Positions 1-14,464 of a stretch of DNA of 64,000 nt are shown one piece after another; position 1 is the first letter of the stretch, and each line of letters starts with the position of its first letter. A model generated the notes under the pieces. The model was not told where the DNA came from, made no database searches, and worked only from the letters and a program-made list of their open reading frames with translations. The stretch is from Lactobacillus kitasatonis DSM 16761 = JCM 1039 (GTDB lineage: Bacteria; Bacillota; Bacilli; Lactobacillales; Lactobacillaceae): assembly GCF_000615285.1 (NCBI RefSeq), contig NZ_BALU01000002.1, forward strand, positions 124,001 to 188,000, given 5' to 3'. The position numbers and the translations under genes are program-made.

Positions 1-2048
<2,048 letters not shown>

Positions 2049-2058
2049 AATCTACCTC

Positions 2059-4131
<2,073 letters not shown>

Positions 4132-4132
<1 letters not shown>

Positions 4133-4641
4133 TAATCATCCAACCCCTTAATAAATTGGTCGACTAAATCTTTTTGGTCTTCAGCAGATAAATTCTTAGC
4201 AATAACTTTTTCGGCAATTGCTACAGAAATATCAGCTACTTGATCACGTGCGGCATTTAAAGCAGCTGATTTAGCCTTAGCAGCTTCTTCATTTGCTTTC
4301 TTACGAATTGCTGCAGCGTCTTCGTTTGCACTAGCTACGATTTCCTTGCCTGTGTTTTGCGCATTTGTTTTAGCGTCAGAGAGAATCTGTGTTGCTTCTT
4401 GTCTTGAGTTCTTCAAGGCAGCTTCACGCTCATTAGCAAGCGTTTCAGCCTTTTTACGATCACTTGCAGCTGAATCCAAGTCATTAATAACTTTTTGCCG
4501 CCGCTTTTCCATCATATCTGATACTGGATCCCAAGCGTAATGCTTGACCAATAACAGCAAGATGGCAAAACAAATTAAATACCAAATAGCATTACCTAGG
4601 TAAATATGATGTGAGGCTGCAAATAATGTTTGAATAGTCAT
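4132..4641 (-). CDS. atpF: ATP synthase Fo b subunit
   Basis: Peripheral stalk subunit b, 169 residues. One N-terminal membrane helix (about residues 15-33, [15 protein letters not shown]) is followed by a long charged, alanine-rich coiled coil that dimerises and reaches up to delta. It lies between atpE (about 50 bases upstream) and atpH (stop/start overlap). Intact. Confidence 0.97.
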
Positions 4642-4691
4642 TTACTGCCCTTCTCTCTTTAAACTTAAATCCTTCAAACAGAAAAACTTTA

Positions 4692-5650
<959 letters not shown>

Positions 5651-5700
5651 TACTTCGTGACCTCCCTTCTCGTGTTGAATAAAACTCGAACACGTAAATC

Positions 5701-5730
5701 ATCTTAACACCAAATCATTTCTTTGTGTAA
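5701..5730 (-). promoter_or_regulatory. Candidate promoter of the atp operon
   Basis: On the minus strand a TAAGAT -10 element (5701-5706) lies 18 bases from a weak TTACAC -35 (5725-5730), about 50 bases before atpB. A cre-like 14-mer (TGAAAGCGCATTAG, plus strand 5733-5746) lies just upstream but misses the last two consensus bases. No terminator is seen after upp, so read-through from upp is also possible. Confidence 0.4.
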
Positions 5731-5773
5731 CATGAAAGCGCATTAGAGTGAATATTTTTTATGAAAAGGAACA

Positions 5774-6403
5774 TTACTTAGTACCGAAGAGTCTGTCACC
5801 GGCATCTCCCAAACCTGGGAAGATATAACCATTATCCATTAACTTCTCGTCTTCTGCTGCGGCATAGATATCAACGTCAGGGTTTTCCTTTTGAACAGCT
5901 TTGATACCTTCTGGAGCTGCTACTAAAACTGCTAACTTAATTTCTTTAACGCCACGTTTCTTTAATGCAGCAATAGCGTCATTAGCAGATCCACCAGTTG
6001 CAAGCATTGGATCAACAACTAAACATTCACGTTCAGCGATGTCCTTTGGAGCCTTGAAGAAGTATTCATGTGGTTTCAAGGTCTTTTCATCACGGTACAT
6101 ACCGATAACCGCAATTTTAGCTGATGGAACCATCTCAAGAACACCGTTAAGCATCCCCATACCAGCACGTAAAATTGGCACAATTGTCAATTTCTTACCG
6201 GCGATTTCTTTTTGAACTGTCTTACCCATTGGTGTCTCAATTTCGACATCTTCAAGTGGCAAGTCTCTAGTGATTTCATAGGTCATCAGACCACCAATTT
6301 CACCAACAATTCTACGGAATTCGTTTGAACCCGTATCCTTGCGACGAATAATTGTCAATTTGTGTTGAATCAATGGGTGATCCAAAACTACGAACTTTCC
6401 CAT
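5774..6403 (-). CDS. upp: Uracil phosphoribosyltransferase
   Basis: Pyrimidine salvage: uracil plus PRPP gives UMP. 209 residues, the standard length. The PRPP-binding loop [13 protein letters not shown] (about residues 127-139) and the uracil-binding C-terminus [15 protein letters not shown] are present. AGGAGG precedes the ATG. In many Firmicutes glyA sits between ywlC and upp; here it is absent and ywlC is immediately upstream, separated by a terminator. Confidence 0.98.
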   Translation of the reverse strand: MGKFVVLDHPLIQHKLTIIRRKDTGSNEFRRIVGEIGGLMTYEITRDLPLEDVEIETPMGKTVQKEIAGKKLTIVPILRAGMGMLNGVLEMVPSAKIAVIGMYRDEKTLKPHEYFFKAPKDIAERECLVVDPMLATGGSANDAIAALKKRGVKEIKLAVLVAAPEGIKAVQKENPDVDIYAAAEDEKLMDNGYIFPGLGDAGDRLFGTK

Positions 6404-6450
6404 ATATGCCTCCTATTAACAAATAACATAATTCACTAAACATTTTAATC

Positions 6451-6486
6451 AAAAACGCAAAGGGTTTAAAGCCCTTTGCGTTTTAT
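6451..6486 (-). terminator. Terminator after ywlC
   Basis: Hairpin with arms CGCAAAGGG / CCCTTTGCG and a T run on the minus strand, directly after the ywlC stop at 6491. It closes the tdk-prfA-prmC-ywlC transcript and separates it from upp. Confidence 0.85.
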
Positions 6487-6490
6487 TTTT

Positions 6491-7492
6491 TTATTTATTC
6501 AAATGATGTCCGCCCGCTGCTTTGTTAAGACGGTTCATGTAAGCTAAACTTTCTTCACCTTCATTGAAGCCTTGTACATAAATGGTTTCAATGTTGTCTT
6601 TGTCATCGAAATAGCGCAATGCACCAAATAAATTATGATCAGCGTCAACTAAGTTTTTACCTAAATCAAATTTATTGTCATCGCTTAAATCGATTTTAGC
6701 TAAAACTGAGTCTAAAGCAGCTACACCTGTTTTTTCGTTAAAATCAATTTTGGCAAAATCAGCTGGATTATCAACTACGATTACAGGTTCACTTGGAGCA
6801 TAGTGACGATACTTCATGCCTGGTGCTTTTGGCACGTCTTTATCTGAAACCTTGCCTGTGTTGATTAATACTTTTTCACCTAAAGCTTCGCTCAATTCTT
6901 CTGGCGTAATTTCACCAGGACGAAGCACTATTGGTGTTTTAACAGACAAATCGATAATTGTTGATTCAAGTCCAACACGAGTAGGACCGCCATCGATAAT
7001 GCCGGCAATTTTACCCTTTAAATCATGATATACGTGTTCAGCCGTAGTAGGACTTGGCTTAGTTGAAGTGTTAGCAGAAGGTCCTACAATTGGGTAACCC
7101 AATTTAGCAATCAAATCGTGAGTCAATTGATCGTCTGGGCAACGAAAAGCAACGGTCTTAAGACCGCCGGTTACAGCATCAGGAAGCGTACCTGGCTTTA
7201 CAAACAAAAGAAGAGTCAAAGGACCTGGCCAGAAGTGCTTAATTAGCTTTTTAGCCCGTTCTGGAACCTCTTTAGCGTAGCGTTCCATCATCTTTTCATC
7301 AGAAACCGTTACAATCAAAGGATTATCGCTAGGACGACCCTTAGCTGCATAAACGCCTTTAACTGACTTTTCATTAGTTGCAATCGCACCTAAGCCATAA
7401 ACAGTTTCTGTAGGGAAAGCAACTAATTCACCCTTGGCTAATAGCTTAACGGCTTCATCAAGTTGATCCTTTTTTAAAATCTTTGTTTCCAT
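6491..7492 (-). CDS. ywlC: L-threonylcarbamoyladenylate synthase (Sua5/YwlC type)
   Basis: Makes threonylcarbamoyl-AMP from threonine, bicarbonate and ATP for the t6A37 modification of ANN-decoding tRNAs; the tsaE product encoded at 54374 acts in the next step. The N-terminal YrdC domain (about residues 1-200: FPTETVYGLG, KGRPSDNPLI, GPSANTS, RPGEIT) is followed by the C-terminal Sua5 domain joined by the GMKYRHYAPSEP linker. I choose the ATG at 7492 (METKIL), 3 bases past the prmC stop, with GGAAGGTGG about 10 bases upstream. A GTG at 7507 lies inside that ribosome site. Confidence 0.95.
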   Translation of the reverse strand: METKILKKDQLDEAVKLLAKGELVAFPTETVYGLGAIATNEKSVKGVYAAKGRPSDNPLIVTVSDEKMMERYAKEVPERAKKLIKHFWPGPLTLLLFVKPGTLPDAVTGGLKTVAFRCPDDQLTHDLIAKLGYPIVGPSANTSTKPSPTTAEHVYHDLKGKIAGIIDGGPTRVGLESTIIDLSVKTPIVLRPGEITPEELSEALGEKVLINTGKVSDKDVPKAPGMKYRHYAPSEPVIVVDNPADFAKIDFNEKTGVAALDSVLAKIDLSDDNKFDLGKNLVDADHNLFGALRYFDDKDNIETIYVQGFNEGEESLAYMNRLNKAAGGHHLNK

Positions 7493-7494
7493 TT

Positions 7495-8340
7495 CTATTT
7501 TTGCCACCTTCCATGAACCATGCGTGGCTTGCCGGCCATATCTTTTCTAAATCCAATCTCAAAATCAGGCAATTCTTTGGCAAATAATTCTTTCAATTGT
7601 TCTTCTTCACTAAAGCCGAATTCTAAGAAAAATTCACCGTGACTATTCAAGTGGTCACGAACTTGTTTAGCAAACTTCTTGTAAAAGTCCAATCCATCTT
7701 TACCAGCAAACAGAGCTTCTTTAGGCTCATTTTGCAAGACACTCTTATCCATGTCTTGCTTCTCATTTGTCTTGATATATGGTGGATTAGAAATAATTTT
7801 GTCGAACTTTTCAAGACCAATTAATACATTGGCTTTGCGGGTAGTGACGTCAAGATCATAGTTTAAAAAGTTTTCTTCACTTGTTCTTAAAGCACTATCG
7901 GTAATGTCACTAGCATAAAGGGTCAGATTATTGATTTCCTTCTTTTCTGCTTCTTTAGCAAGGGCAACGGTAATGCAACCAGAGCCGGTACCTAAATCAA
8001 GCACCTTATCACCACTTTTAAGTGACTTTAATGCCCATTCAACCAACTCTTCAGTTTCAAAACGTGGAATTAATACACCACGCTGCACCATGATTTTGTA
8101 GCCTAAAAACCAAGCATAACCCAAAATGTATTGTGGTGAAACGCCTCTAGCCAGCTTCTTAATGTCTTTATTGGCCTGCTTGACTTGATCTTCTGACAAA
8201 ACCATATCTTGCTTTAATTCAAACTCGCTAGGAGTCAAATTAAGACGTTCAGCCAAAACATAGTCAATATCTTCTGGGCGTATACCTTCAGCAATCTCTC
8301 CTGCCTTAATTCTTATTTGCTTTAAAGTCAACTTAGGCAT
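7495..8340 (-). CDS. prmC: Release factor glutamine methyltransferase
   Basis: Methylates the Gln of the GGQ motif in release factors, using S-adenosylmethionine. 281 residues: an N-terminal helical release-factor-binding domain, then a Rossmann methyltransferase with motif [11 protein letters not shown] and catalytic ISNPPYI. It overlaps the end of prfA by 8 bases, so enzyme and substrate are co-translated. Intact. Confidence 0.97.
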   Translation of the reverse strand: MPKLTLKQIRIKAGEIAEGIRPEDIDYVLAERLNLTPSEFELKQDMVLSEDQVKQANKDIKKLARGVSPQYILGYAWFLGYKIMVQRGVLIPRFETEELVEWALKSLKSGDKVLDLGTGSGCITVALAKEAEKKEINNLTLYASDITDSALRTSEENFLNYDLDVTTRKANVLIGLEKFDKIISNPPYIKTNEKQDMDKSVLQNEPKEALFAGKDGLDFYKKFAKQVRDHLNSHGEFFLEFGFSEEEQLKELFAKELPDFEIGFRKDMAGKPRMVHGRWQK

Positions 8341-9420
8341 TTTTATCAGCCAACTCCTCCAATTGCTTAGTTTGGTAGTGAAGAATCAATGCATCAATAA
8401 TTTCGTCAAGTTCACCGTTCATTATACGGTCAAGCTTATTAATAGTCAAACCAATACGGTGGTCGGTAACTCTGTTTTGTGGGTAGTTGTAAGTTCTAAT
8501 TCTTTCTGAACGGTCACCAGTACCTACAGCATTCTTACGCTTAGCATCGTATTTAGCTTGGTTTTGACTTTCATAGTAGTCGTAAACACGTGATTTCAAA
8601 ATTTGCATAGCTTTTTCACGGTTTTGTTGCTGACTACGTTGATCCTGCATAGCAACTACAATACCAGTTGGAAGGTGAGTCATACGAACGGCACTTGAGG
8701 TCTTGTTAATGTGCTGACCACCGGCACCACTTGAACGGTAAACATCGACACGAATATCCTTTGGATCGATGTCAATATCTACTTGTTCATATTCAGGCAT
8801 AACAGCTACAGTAGCAGTGAGGTATGAACACGACCTTGAGATTCAGTTACTGGGATGCGTTGAACACGGTGCGCACCGTTTTCATACTTTAATTTTGAAT
8901 AAACTTTGTCACCAGTAATCATAATGGCTACACGCTTGTAACCACCCACCTCAGTTGGTTCAGAATCAATTAATGAAACCTTCCAGCCTTGTCTTTCAGC
9001 GTATTTTTCATACATTCTGAGCAAGTCACCAGCAAATAATGAAGCTTCATCACCACCAGCTGCACCACGAATTTCCATGATGATGTCTTTATCATCATTA
9101 GGGTCTTTAGGAAGCATTAAAATCTTGATTTGATCTTCCAATTCAGGAATTTCTTTTTCAATTTCTAAGTTTTCTTCTTTAGCCATTTCGATCAAATCAG
9201 CATCAGATTCATTTGCAATGATCTTCTTGTTATCTTCTAATTCCTTTTTATCTTGCTTATACTTCTTATATTTTTGTACAACTTCACGCAAGTCGGCTTC
9301 TTCCTTAGAAATTTCCATGTAACGCTTAGTATCGTTAATAACTTCAGGATCGGCCATCATTTCTTGTAGTTCTTCATAGTGGGCTACTAAACCCTCTAAT
9401 TGAGCCATAACGTTATCCAT
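8333..9420 (-). CDS. prfA: Peptide chain release factor 1 (one-base frameshift near 8819)
   Basis: RF1 reads UAA and UAG and triggers peptide release. The first part (9420 to 8806) covers domain 1 and most of domain 2 and ends in VHTSLLL. The second part begins [10 protein letters not shown] and carries the catalytic GGQ ([11 protein letters not shown]). One missing base near 8819 separates them; restoring it gives [15 protein letters not shown], the family sequence. RF1 is essential and no other copy is visible, so this is probably a sequence error rather than a lost gene. Confidence 0.95.
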
Positions 9421-9437
9421 AAAACTAATTATCCTCT

Positions 9438-10037
9438 CTATCTCTTATTACCTGGGTAAAAATAATGATAACGACAAACGGGATAGTAACTTTCGTCTCC
9501 ACCGATTTGTACTTGTTCACCTTCATATACAGGTTTGCCATTATTCACTCTTAAATTCATTGTTGCCTTATGACCACAATAATGACAGATAGTCTTCATT
9601 TCCTCTATTTTATCAGCAAAAATCAATAAATTCTCACTACCCTCGAACAAATGATTTTGAAAATCATTTTTAAGACCAAAAGTCATCACAGGTATATTAA
9701 ACTCATCAACAATTTTAGCGCATTCTAAGACATGATGTCTCTTTAAAAACTGGGCTTCATCAATTAATACGCAAGCTAGCTTCCCATCGCCATCAGCTAA
9801 GTCATGATCGTTCATCTTTTTTATATATTCGAACAAATTCATTTCACTGGTGATTGGAATTGCTTTTCGATGAAGGCCAATTCTTGAAGCAACCGTACCA
9901 ACGCCGCTACGATTATCCAAGCCGCTAGTCATTAAAGCAATCTTACGTCCTTGTGCTTCATAATTATGCGCTACCTTTAATATTTCAATCGTCTTGCCAC
10001 TGCTCATTGCACCATAACGAAAAAATAATTGCGCCAC
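9438..10037 (-). CDS. tdk: Thymidine kinase
   Basis: Phosphorylates thymidine to dTMP with ATP (salvage). 199 residues, type II family: P-loop GAMSSGKT (residues 9-16), Walker [10 protein letters not shown], and the zinc-binding C-terminal lasso with CHYC and a later C..H pair. First gene of the tdk-prfA-prmC-ywlC cluster, 18 bases ahead of prfA. Divergent from murT. Confidence 0.97.
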   Translation of the reverse strand: MAQLFFRYGAMSSGKTIEILKVAHNYEAQGRKIALMTSGLDNRSGVGTVASRIGLHRKAIPITSEMNLFEYIKKMNDHDLADGDGKLACVLIDEAQFLKRHHVLECAKIVDEFNIPVMTFGLKNDFQNHLFEGSENLLIFADKIEEMKTICHYCGHKATMNLRVNNGKPVYEGEQVQIGGDESYYPVCRYHYFYPGNKR

Positions 10038-10173
10038 TTTTGTCCTCCCCTTTGCTCAAAAAAAGTCTTCGCTTTAATAGTATAGTGGAAAAATAAAATT
10101 TGTGCAGTCAAATAGATGGTAAAACTCGTTTTCTATGCTAAACTAAAACGTAGTTTTAAAGTGAGGGATGTAC

Positions 10174-11526
10174 ATGAGTTTTAAATCAGGAGTCGCTAAA
10201 GTCGCCGGAAAATCTAGTTACTGGTTTTTGCATAACGTCATGAAGGGCGGTACTAGTTTTCCTGGAAAATTAGCGATGAAAATCGATCCAAACGTGCTGA
10301 ATTCTTTAGCTAAAGGCTATGAAACCGTCATTGTTACTGGTACTAATGGCAAGACCATGACCACAGCTTTGATCGTTGAAGCCTTGAAGAAAAAATATGG
10401 TGATGTTTTAACTAACCCATCTGGTTCCAACATGCAACAAGGAATTGTCACCGCATTTTTAGCACATAAGCACAAACGCGTTAAGCGCAAGATTGCTGTG
10501 CTTGAAGTAGACGAAGCAAACGTTAAGATGGTAACCAAGCTGCTTCACCCTAGCGTCTTTGTTTTGACCAATATTTTCCGTGATCAAATGGACCGTTATG
10601 GTGAAATTTATACTACTTATGAAAAGATCGTAAATGGGATTAAGTTAGCACCAGATGCAACAATTATTGCTAACGGTGATGCCAGCATCTTTTCATCAGT
10701 TGAATTGCCGAATAAAAAGATCTTTTATGGCTTCAAGTTAACTGATGACAAGCCAGAGAATGATTTTAAGGCACCCGTTAATACAGACGGCGTTCTTTGC
10801 CCTAAATGTGATCATATCTTGCATTACCACGAAAGAGTCTACGCAAACTTAGGTGATTTCTTCTGCCCTAACTGTGGCTACCATCGTCCTGATTTAACTT
10901 TTACAGTTAACAAGATTATTGATCAAACACCTAACAGCTTGAAGTTCCAAATGGGTAATAAGGACTACTCAATTAATATTGGTGGTACCTACAACATTTA
11001 CAATGCTTTAGCTGCTTACTCCGTTGCTCGTCATTTCGGTTTGACTGAAGCTGAAGTTGCCCAAGCATTTGCAGAAAACAAGCGTATCTTTGGTCGTCAA
11101 GAATTAATCCATTATGGTGGCAAAGATATCGACTTGATTTTGGTTAAAAACCCTGTTGGTCTTGACGAAGTTTTGCATATGCTTAATACCGAAAAAGATG
11201 ATTATTCATTAGTAGCTTTGCTTAACGCAAACCATGCGGATGGTATTGATACTTCTTGGATTTGGGACGCAGACTTCGAAGGATTAGATCGCAGCAAGAT
11301 TAAGAAGGTTCTTGTCGGTGGTCAACGCTGGCACGACATGGGCTTCAGACTCGAAATCGCCGGATTTGATCCAGGCGCAATGGATACCAATCCTGATGAT
11401 GACAGTTTAATTGAAGAAATCAAAAAATTACCAACCAAGAAAGTTTACATTCTTTCAACTTATACTGCTATGCTTGCCTTACGTAAGACTATGGCTGAAA
11501 GGAAAATTATTAAAGCTGGTATGTAA
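10174..11526 (+). CDS. murT: Lipid II isoglutaminyl synthase, MurT subunit
   Basis: Mur-ligase-like subunit of the MurT/GatD complex that amidates D-glutamate of lipid II. About 450 residues. The N-terminal ATP-binding motif is TGTNGKTMTT. A central Mur-ligase domain carries a four-cysteine zinc ribbon (CPKCDHI...CPNCGYH, about residues 210-236). The C-terminal domain is DUF1727-like. I choose the ATG at 10174, 6 bases after GAGGG; the ATG at 10168 abuts that site. MurT needs the amidotransferase GatD, normally the next gene, but here tRNA genes follow and no gatD is in the window. Confidence 0.93.
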   Translation: MSFKSGVAKVAGKSSYWFLHNVMKGGTSFPGKLAMKIDPNVLNSLAKGYETVIVTGTNGKTMTTALIVEALKKKYGDVLTNPSGSNMQQGIVTAFLAHKHKRVKRKIAVLEVDEANVKMVTKLLHPSVFVLTNIFRDQMDRYGEIYTTYEKIVNGIKLAPDATIIANGDASIFSSVELPNKKIFYGFKLTDDKPENDFKAPVNTDGVLCPKCDHILHYHERVYANLGDFFCPNCGYHRPDLTFTVNKIIDQTPNSLKFQMGNKDYSINIGGTYNIYNALAAYSVARHFGLTEAEVAQAFAENKRIFGRQELIHYGGKDIDLILVKNPVGLDEVLHMLNTEKDDYSLVALLNANHADGIDTSWIWDADFEGLDRSKIKKVLVGGQRWHDMGFRLEIAGFDPGAMDTNPDDDSLIEEIKKLPTKKVYILSTYTAMLALRKTMAERKIIKAGM

Positions 11527-11531
11527 CATTG

Positions 11532-11563
11532 AACGATCCATAAATATTATGGATCGTTTTTTT
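11532..11563 (+). terminator. Terminator after murT
   Basis: Hairpin with arms ACGATCCAT / ATGGATCGT followed by seven T, immediately after the murT stop. This shows the murT transcript ends here, without a gatD. Confidence 0.85.
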
Positions 11564-11565
11564 GT

Positions 11566-11594
11566 ATCAAAAAAGCTGGATCAAACTGATCCAG
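11566..11594 (-). terminator. Terminator after the tRNA-Glu/tRNA-Gln pair
   Basis: Minus-strand hairpin with arms CTGGATCA / TGATCCAG and a following T run, about 20 bases past the 3' end of tRNA-Gln. Confidence 0.8.
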
Positions 11595-11614
11595 TTTTAA
11601 ATTATTCATTCTTA

Positions 11615-11687
11615 TTGGGATATTGGGGCTCGAACCCAAACATCCAGGAACCAGAATCCTGTGCCTTACCAATTTGGCTATATCCCA
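11615..11687 (-). tRNA. tRNA-Gln (anticodon CUG)
   Basis: Full cloverleaf on the minus strand. The acceptor arms are TGGGATA / TATCCCA, the anticodon stem is CAGGA / TCCTG around the loop TTCTGGT, and the T arm is TTGGG / CCCAA. Reads CAG. No CCA is encoded after the discriminator A. Six bases separate it from the tRNA-Glu. Confidence 0.93.
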
Positions 11688-11693
11688 GTGAAA

Positions 11694-11765
11694 TCACCCG
11701 TACGAGAATTGAACTCATAACTCCACCTTGAGAGGGTGGCGTCTTAACCATTTGACCAACGGGCG
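11694..11765 (-). tRNA. tRNA-Glu (anticodon CUC)
   Basis: Cloverleaf on the minus strand. The acceptor arms are CGCCCGT / ACGGGTG (one G-U), and the anticodon stem is CCACC / GGTGG around the loop CTCTCAA. Reads GAG only. No encoded CCA. First gene of the two-tRNA transcript, 14 bases after the -10 box. Confidence 0.93.
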
Positions 11766-11779
11766 AATCAACACTCATA

Positions 11780-11808
11780 ATTATGCTGTTTTCTTCTAGG
11801 CTTGTCAA
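11780..11808 (-). promoter_or_regulatory. Promoter of the tRNA-Glu/tRNA-Gln transcript
   Basis: Near-consensus sigma-A promoter on the minus strand: TTGACA (11803-11808), 17-base spacer, CATAAT (11780-11785). As strong as expected for a stable RNA gene. Confidence 0.85.
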
Positions 11809-11853
11809 GTCATTTTGTCTATAATTAGGAGTAATGGACGGTGAAAAATACAA

Positions 11854-12867
11854 ATGATCAATTACAATAAAACGCAAAATTTAATCGAATCGATGGTCTT
11901 CGATCGTGTTGTTCCTGGGGTAAATTATACCTTTATTAATAAGAAACAAATCTTCACATCAACAACGGGTTTTGCAAGTATCTATCCTGAAGTCACACAA
12001 CTTAGCCCATTCGCGGAATATGATCTTGCCAGCTTGACCAAGGTACTAGCTACAGAAAACGTACTGCTTAAGCTTTACGACCAAGGCAAGTTAAATTTTA
12101 CTGAACCTCTGCAACAATTCATTCCTGAATTCAAAGATCCACGAATTCGCCTTTATCATTTACTCACACACACGAGTGGTATTCGTGGCTGGATTCCTCA
12201 TCGTGACGAATTAAATCACGATGAACTTCTAAAAGCATTAATCAATTTACCTGTCACGGGTGAATTCGAGCATAAAATGCGCTACGCCGACACTAATTTC
12301 ATTTTACTTGGTTTGGTTATCAAGAGTATCTATGGCAAGCCAGTGCAAGAAGTAGCCACTCAAGAAGTACTAAAACAAATGCCACTTGTTAACACCACCT
12401 TCTCTCCTAAAAAAGAAGATTGTGTACCAACTGCAATTGTTGATGGAACGGTACTGCAAGGCATCCCCCACGACCCTAAAGCTAGACAACTTGGTAGTGA
12501 CTGTGGCTCAGCTGGACTTTTCTCCAACATGCGCGATCTAATTACCTTTAGTCAAGCTTATCTTGGTTTAAAACGAGATGTTCTTCCTTATAGCCAAGAT
12601 ACTGTAAGTAAATTATTTGAAGATAAAACGCCTAAAAACGTTAAGCCACGTTCATGGGGGTGGGATTTACGCTTTGATCCAGAACACAATTATCCAATTA
12701 TTCTGCATACTGGTTTTACCGGCACCCTCATCATACTTGATCGATTAAAACAAACTGGCTTAATTTTATTAACCAACCGTGTGCACCCTACTGGTCACAA
12801 CACCATTTTCTTAGCCATGCGTGAAAAAATTATTCGCAGCTTCCTAGAAGAAAACTCAAAAGTATAG
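11854..12867 (+). CDS. Serine hydrolase of the class C beta-lactamase / DD-peptidase fold
   Basis: 337-residue protein of the beta-lactamase-related family (esterases, DD-peptidases, AmpC). Visible catalytic signature: SLTK at residues 60-63 (Ser nucleophile, Lys base), YADTN near residue 144, and HTGFTG near the C-terminus in place of KTG. There is no signal peptide or membrane anchor, so a cytoplasmic esterase or peptidase is likelier than a cell-wall enzyme. The ATG at 11854 has a GGTG site about 10 bases upstream. A seven-codon ORF from 11834 overlaps it and looks incidental. Substrate unknown. Confidence 0.85.
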   Translation: MINYNKTQNLIESMVFDRVVPGVNYTFINKKQIFTSTTGFASIYPEVTQLSPFAEYDLASLTKVLATENVLLKLYDQGKLNFTEPLQQFIPEFKDPRIRLYHLLTHTSGIRGWIPHRDELNHDELLKALINLPVTGEFEHKMRYADTNFILLGLVIKSIYGKPVQEVATQEVLKQMPLVNTTFSPKKEDCVPTAIVDGTVLQGIPHDPKARQLGSDCGSAGLFSNMRDLITFSQAYLGLKRDVLPYSQDTVSKLFEDKTPKNVKPRSWGWDLRFDPEHNYPIILHTGFTGTLIILDRLKQTGLILLTNRVHPTGHNTIFLAMREKIIRSFLEENSKV

Positions 12868-12868
12868 A

Positions 12869-12899
12869 AAAAAGACGACTGTGTGTCAGCCGTTTTTTT
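12869..12899 (+). terminator. Terminator after the serine hydrolase
   Basis: Hairpin GACGACTG / CAGCCGTT (two G-U pairs) followed by seven T, between convergent genes. Confidence 0.7.
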
Positions 12900-12961
12900 A
12901 TCTCTCACTAAATTTCATCATCCGTCTATTATTATAACTTATTTTCTCAATCTAGCCTAAT

Positions 12962-14341
12962 TTATTTAGCTTTTTCTGCTTTAAACATTCTCCAGTAGCT
13001 AAATAAAATAATCAAACTCATTAATAGAGTAAAGCAAAATGCTACTTGACTGCCTTGAGCGGTAGCCATTGCATAAGAGCCATGACTTTGTTTTTGCCAT
13101 ACTGACATGATTGAAGCAAGAATTGTTGTACCAACAGAACCAGCCAACTGTTGACTAGTTTGACAAACAGCAGTCGCATCGGCACGCAGTTTTCCTTTTT
13201 CTGTTTTCAAAGCTTCTGCCATAGTATTGCTGAAAGACATTCTGTGCCCTAGCATCATAAAGCCATAGAAGATTACAATCATCATTGTACTCAAGTTCAA
13301 ACCAAAAACAGCAAACAATAAACATCCTAGAGCCATCAAAAGACCACCAAGATACAATGGTAATTTAGCCTCACGTTTATCATACAAGCTACCAAAATAT
13401 GGATTAAGTAATCCAGCAATGATACTTCCTGGTAGTAATATCAAACCACCAATGAGTGAGCTTTGTTTGCCAACAATTTGGATGTAGTTAGGCAAAACAA
13501 AACTGATACCGATATTGTTAAATTGCAAAAGAAAATATGCTAGTGCTCCGAAGACAAAGGCTTTTTGTTTGAGTACTGCTAAATCAAGCAGTTTCTTAGA
13601 TGATTTTTGTGATAATTTTACAAAGGACCAGATCAATAAAGCAGTGACTACTAACAGGATCTACAATAATGGATTGGCCAAGCCATTAGTAATTTGGTTA
13701 ACGCCTAAAGTTAACGTGATGAAAGCAGCGGCTAATGTAATAAATGAGAGGTAATCAAAACTACTCTTAACTTGATCATGATACTTACCTATTACTGGTG
13801 TTCCAGCCACAAAAACAATTAGAGCAAAAATGGTAACGAAAGCAAAAATCCAACGCCAATTTAAGTAATATGTCGTAATACCACCAAAAGCTGGTCCTAA
13901 AGTTGGAGCCATCGCTACTACTAAACCGGCAATTCCCATATAAACGCCCCACTTAGAACGTGGCATAATTTCTGTTACTAAGTTAAAGATCAAAGGCGTA
14001 CTCAATCCAGCGCCTAATGCAGAAATTAATCGACCTAGCAGTAAAATTGGAAAGTTAGGAGCGATTGCACTAATAACACTACCTACCATAAAGCCAACAC
14101 AGGCAGTAATAAATAATTGCTTAGCAGTAAAACGGTCATTCAAATATGATGAACAAATCATAATAATAGCGATCATCAATAAATAGCCTGTTGTAGTCCA
14201 TTGAATGGTATCCAGCGTAACATTAAATTCCTTCATCATAGTTGGAAATGTTACATTTAAACTTGTTTCCGTTAGAATTCCTACAAAAGAAATAAAAGCT
14301 GCTGATAAAACAGCCAAAATATTTTTTGTGCTCTTCTTCAT
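12962..14341 (-). pseudogene. MFS drug exporter, DHA2-type 14-helix, with in-frame stop
   Basis: Proton-driven multidrug exporter of the major facilitator superfamily. The start MKKSTKNILAVL is at 14341, with GGAAGAG upstream (the ATG at 14356 lacks a site). The first 230 residues hold the motif-C-like segment around GPAFGGITTYYLNWRWIF. An in-frame TAG at 13661-13663 follows ANPLL. The same frame then continues ILLVVTALLIWSFVKL to the natural end at 12962, about 460 residues in all, normal for DHA2. No frameshift is involved, so this is a nonsense change, perhaps Trp or Leu to stop. Either a true pseudogene or a base-call error. Confidence 0.85.
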
Positions 14342-14368
14342 AATCTCTTCCTTCATAAATAATCAAAC

Positions 14369-14405
14369 AAAAAGAGTAGAAACTATTTGGGTTTCTACTC
14401 TTTCT
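14369..14405 (-). terminator. Terminator between pgi and the MFS gene
   Basis: Strong hairpin AAAGAGTAGAAAC / GTTTCTACTCTTT with T-rich tail on the minus strand. It lies 60 bases after pgi and only about 28 bases before the MFS start. It ends pgi transcription, and could also act as an attenuator in the MFS leader. Confidence 0.8.
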
Positions 14406-14464
14406 TTAATTAGCAAAGCTAATTATATTAAAACGCATACTATCAAATATGCTGAGTATTTTTA

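Noticed and set aside
4346-4540. Plus-strand ORFs opposite atp genes (for example 4346-4540 and 5378-5660)
   Set aside because: Out-of-frame reflections of strongly conserved genes, without start signals.
5733-5746. CcpA (cre) control of the atp operon
   Set aside because: The site matches the cre core but misses both final conserved bases, and cre control of atp genes is not expected; kept only as a remark under the promoter.
11834-11857. Seven-codon upstream ORF overlapping the serine hydrolase start
   Set aside because: It has no ribosome site of its own and encodes nothing distinctive.
11411-11877. ORFs across the tRNA pair on both strands (plus 11411-11731, minus 11602-11877)
   Set aside because: They lie over murT's end and two clear tRNA genes, lack ribosome sites and resemble no protein.
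14408-14464. Riboswitch in the pgi-MFS gap
   Set aside because: Apart from the terminator there is no conserved aptamer-like structure; only short A/T-rich pairings are seen.
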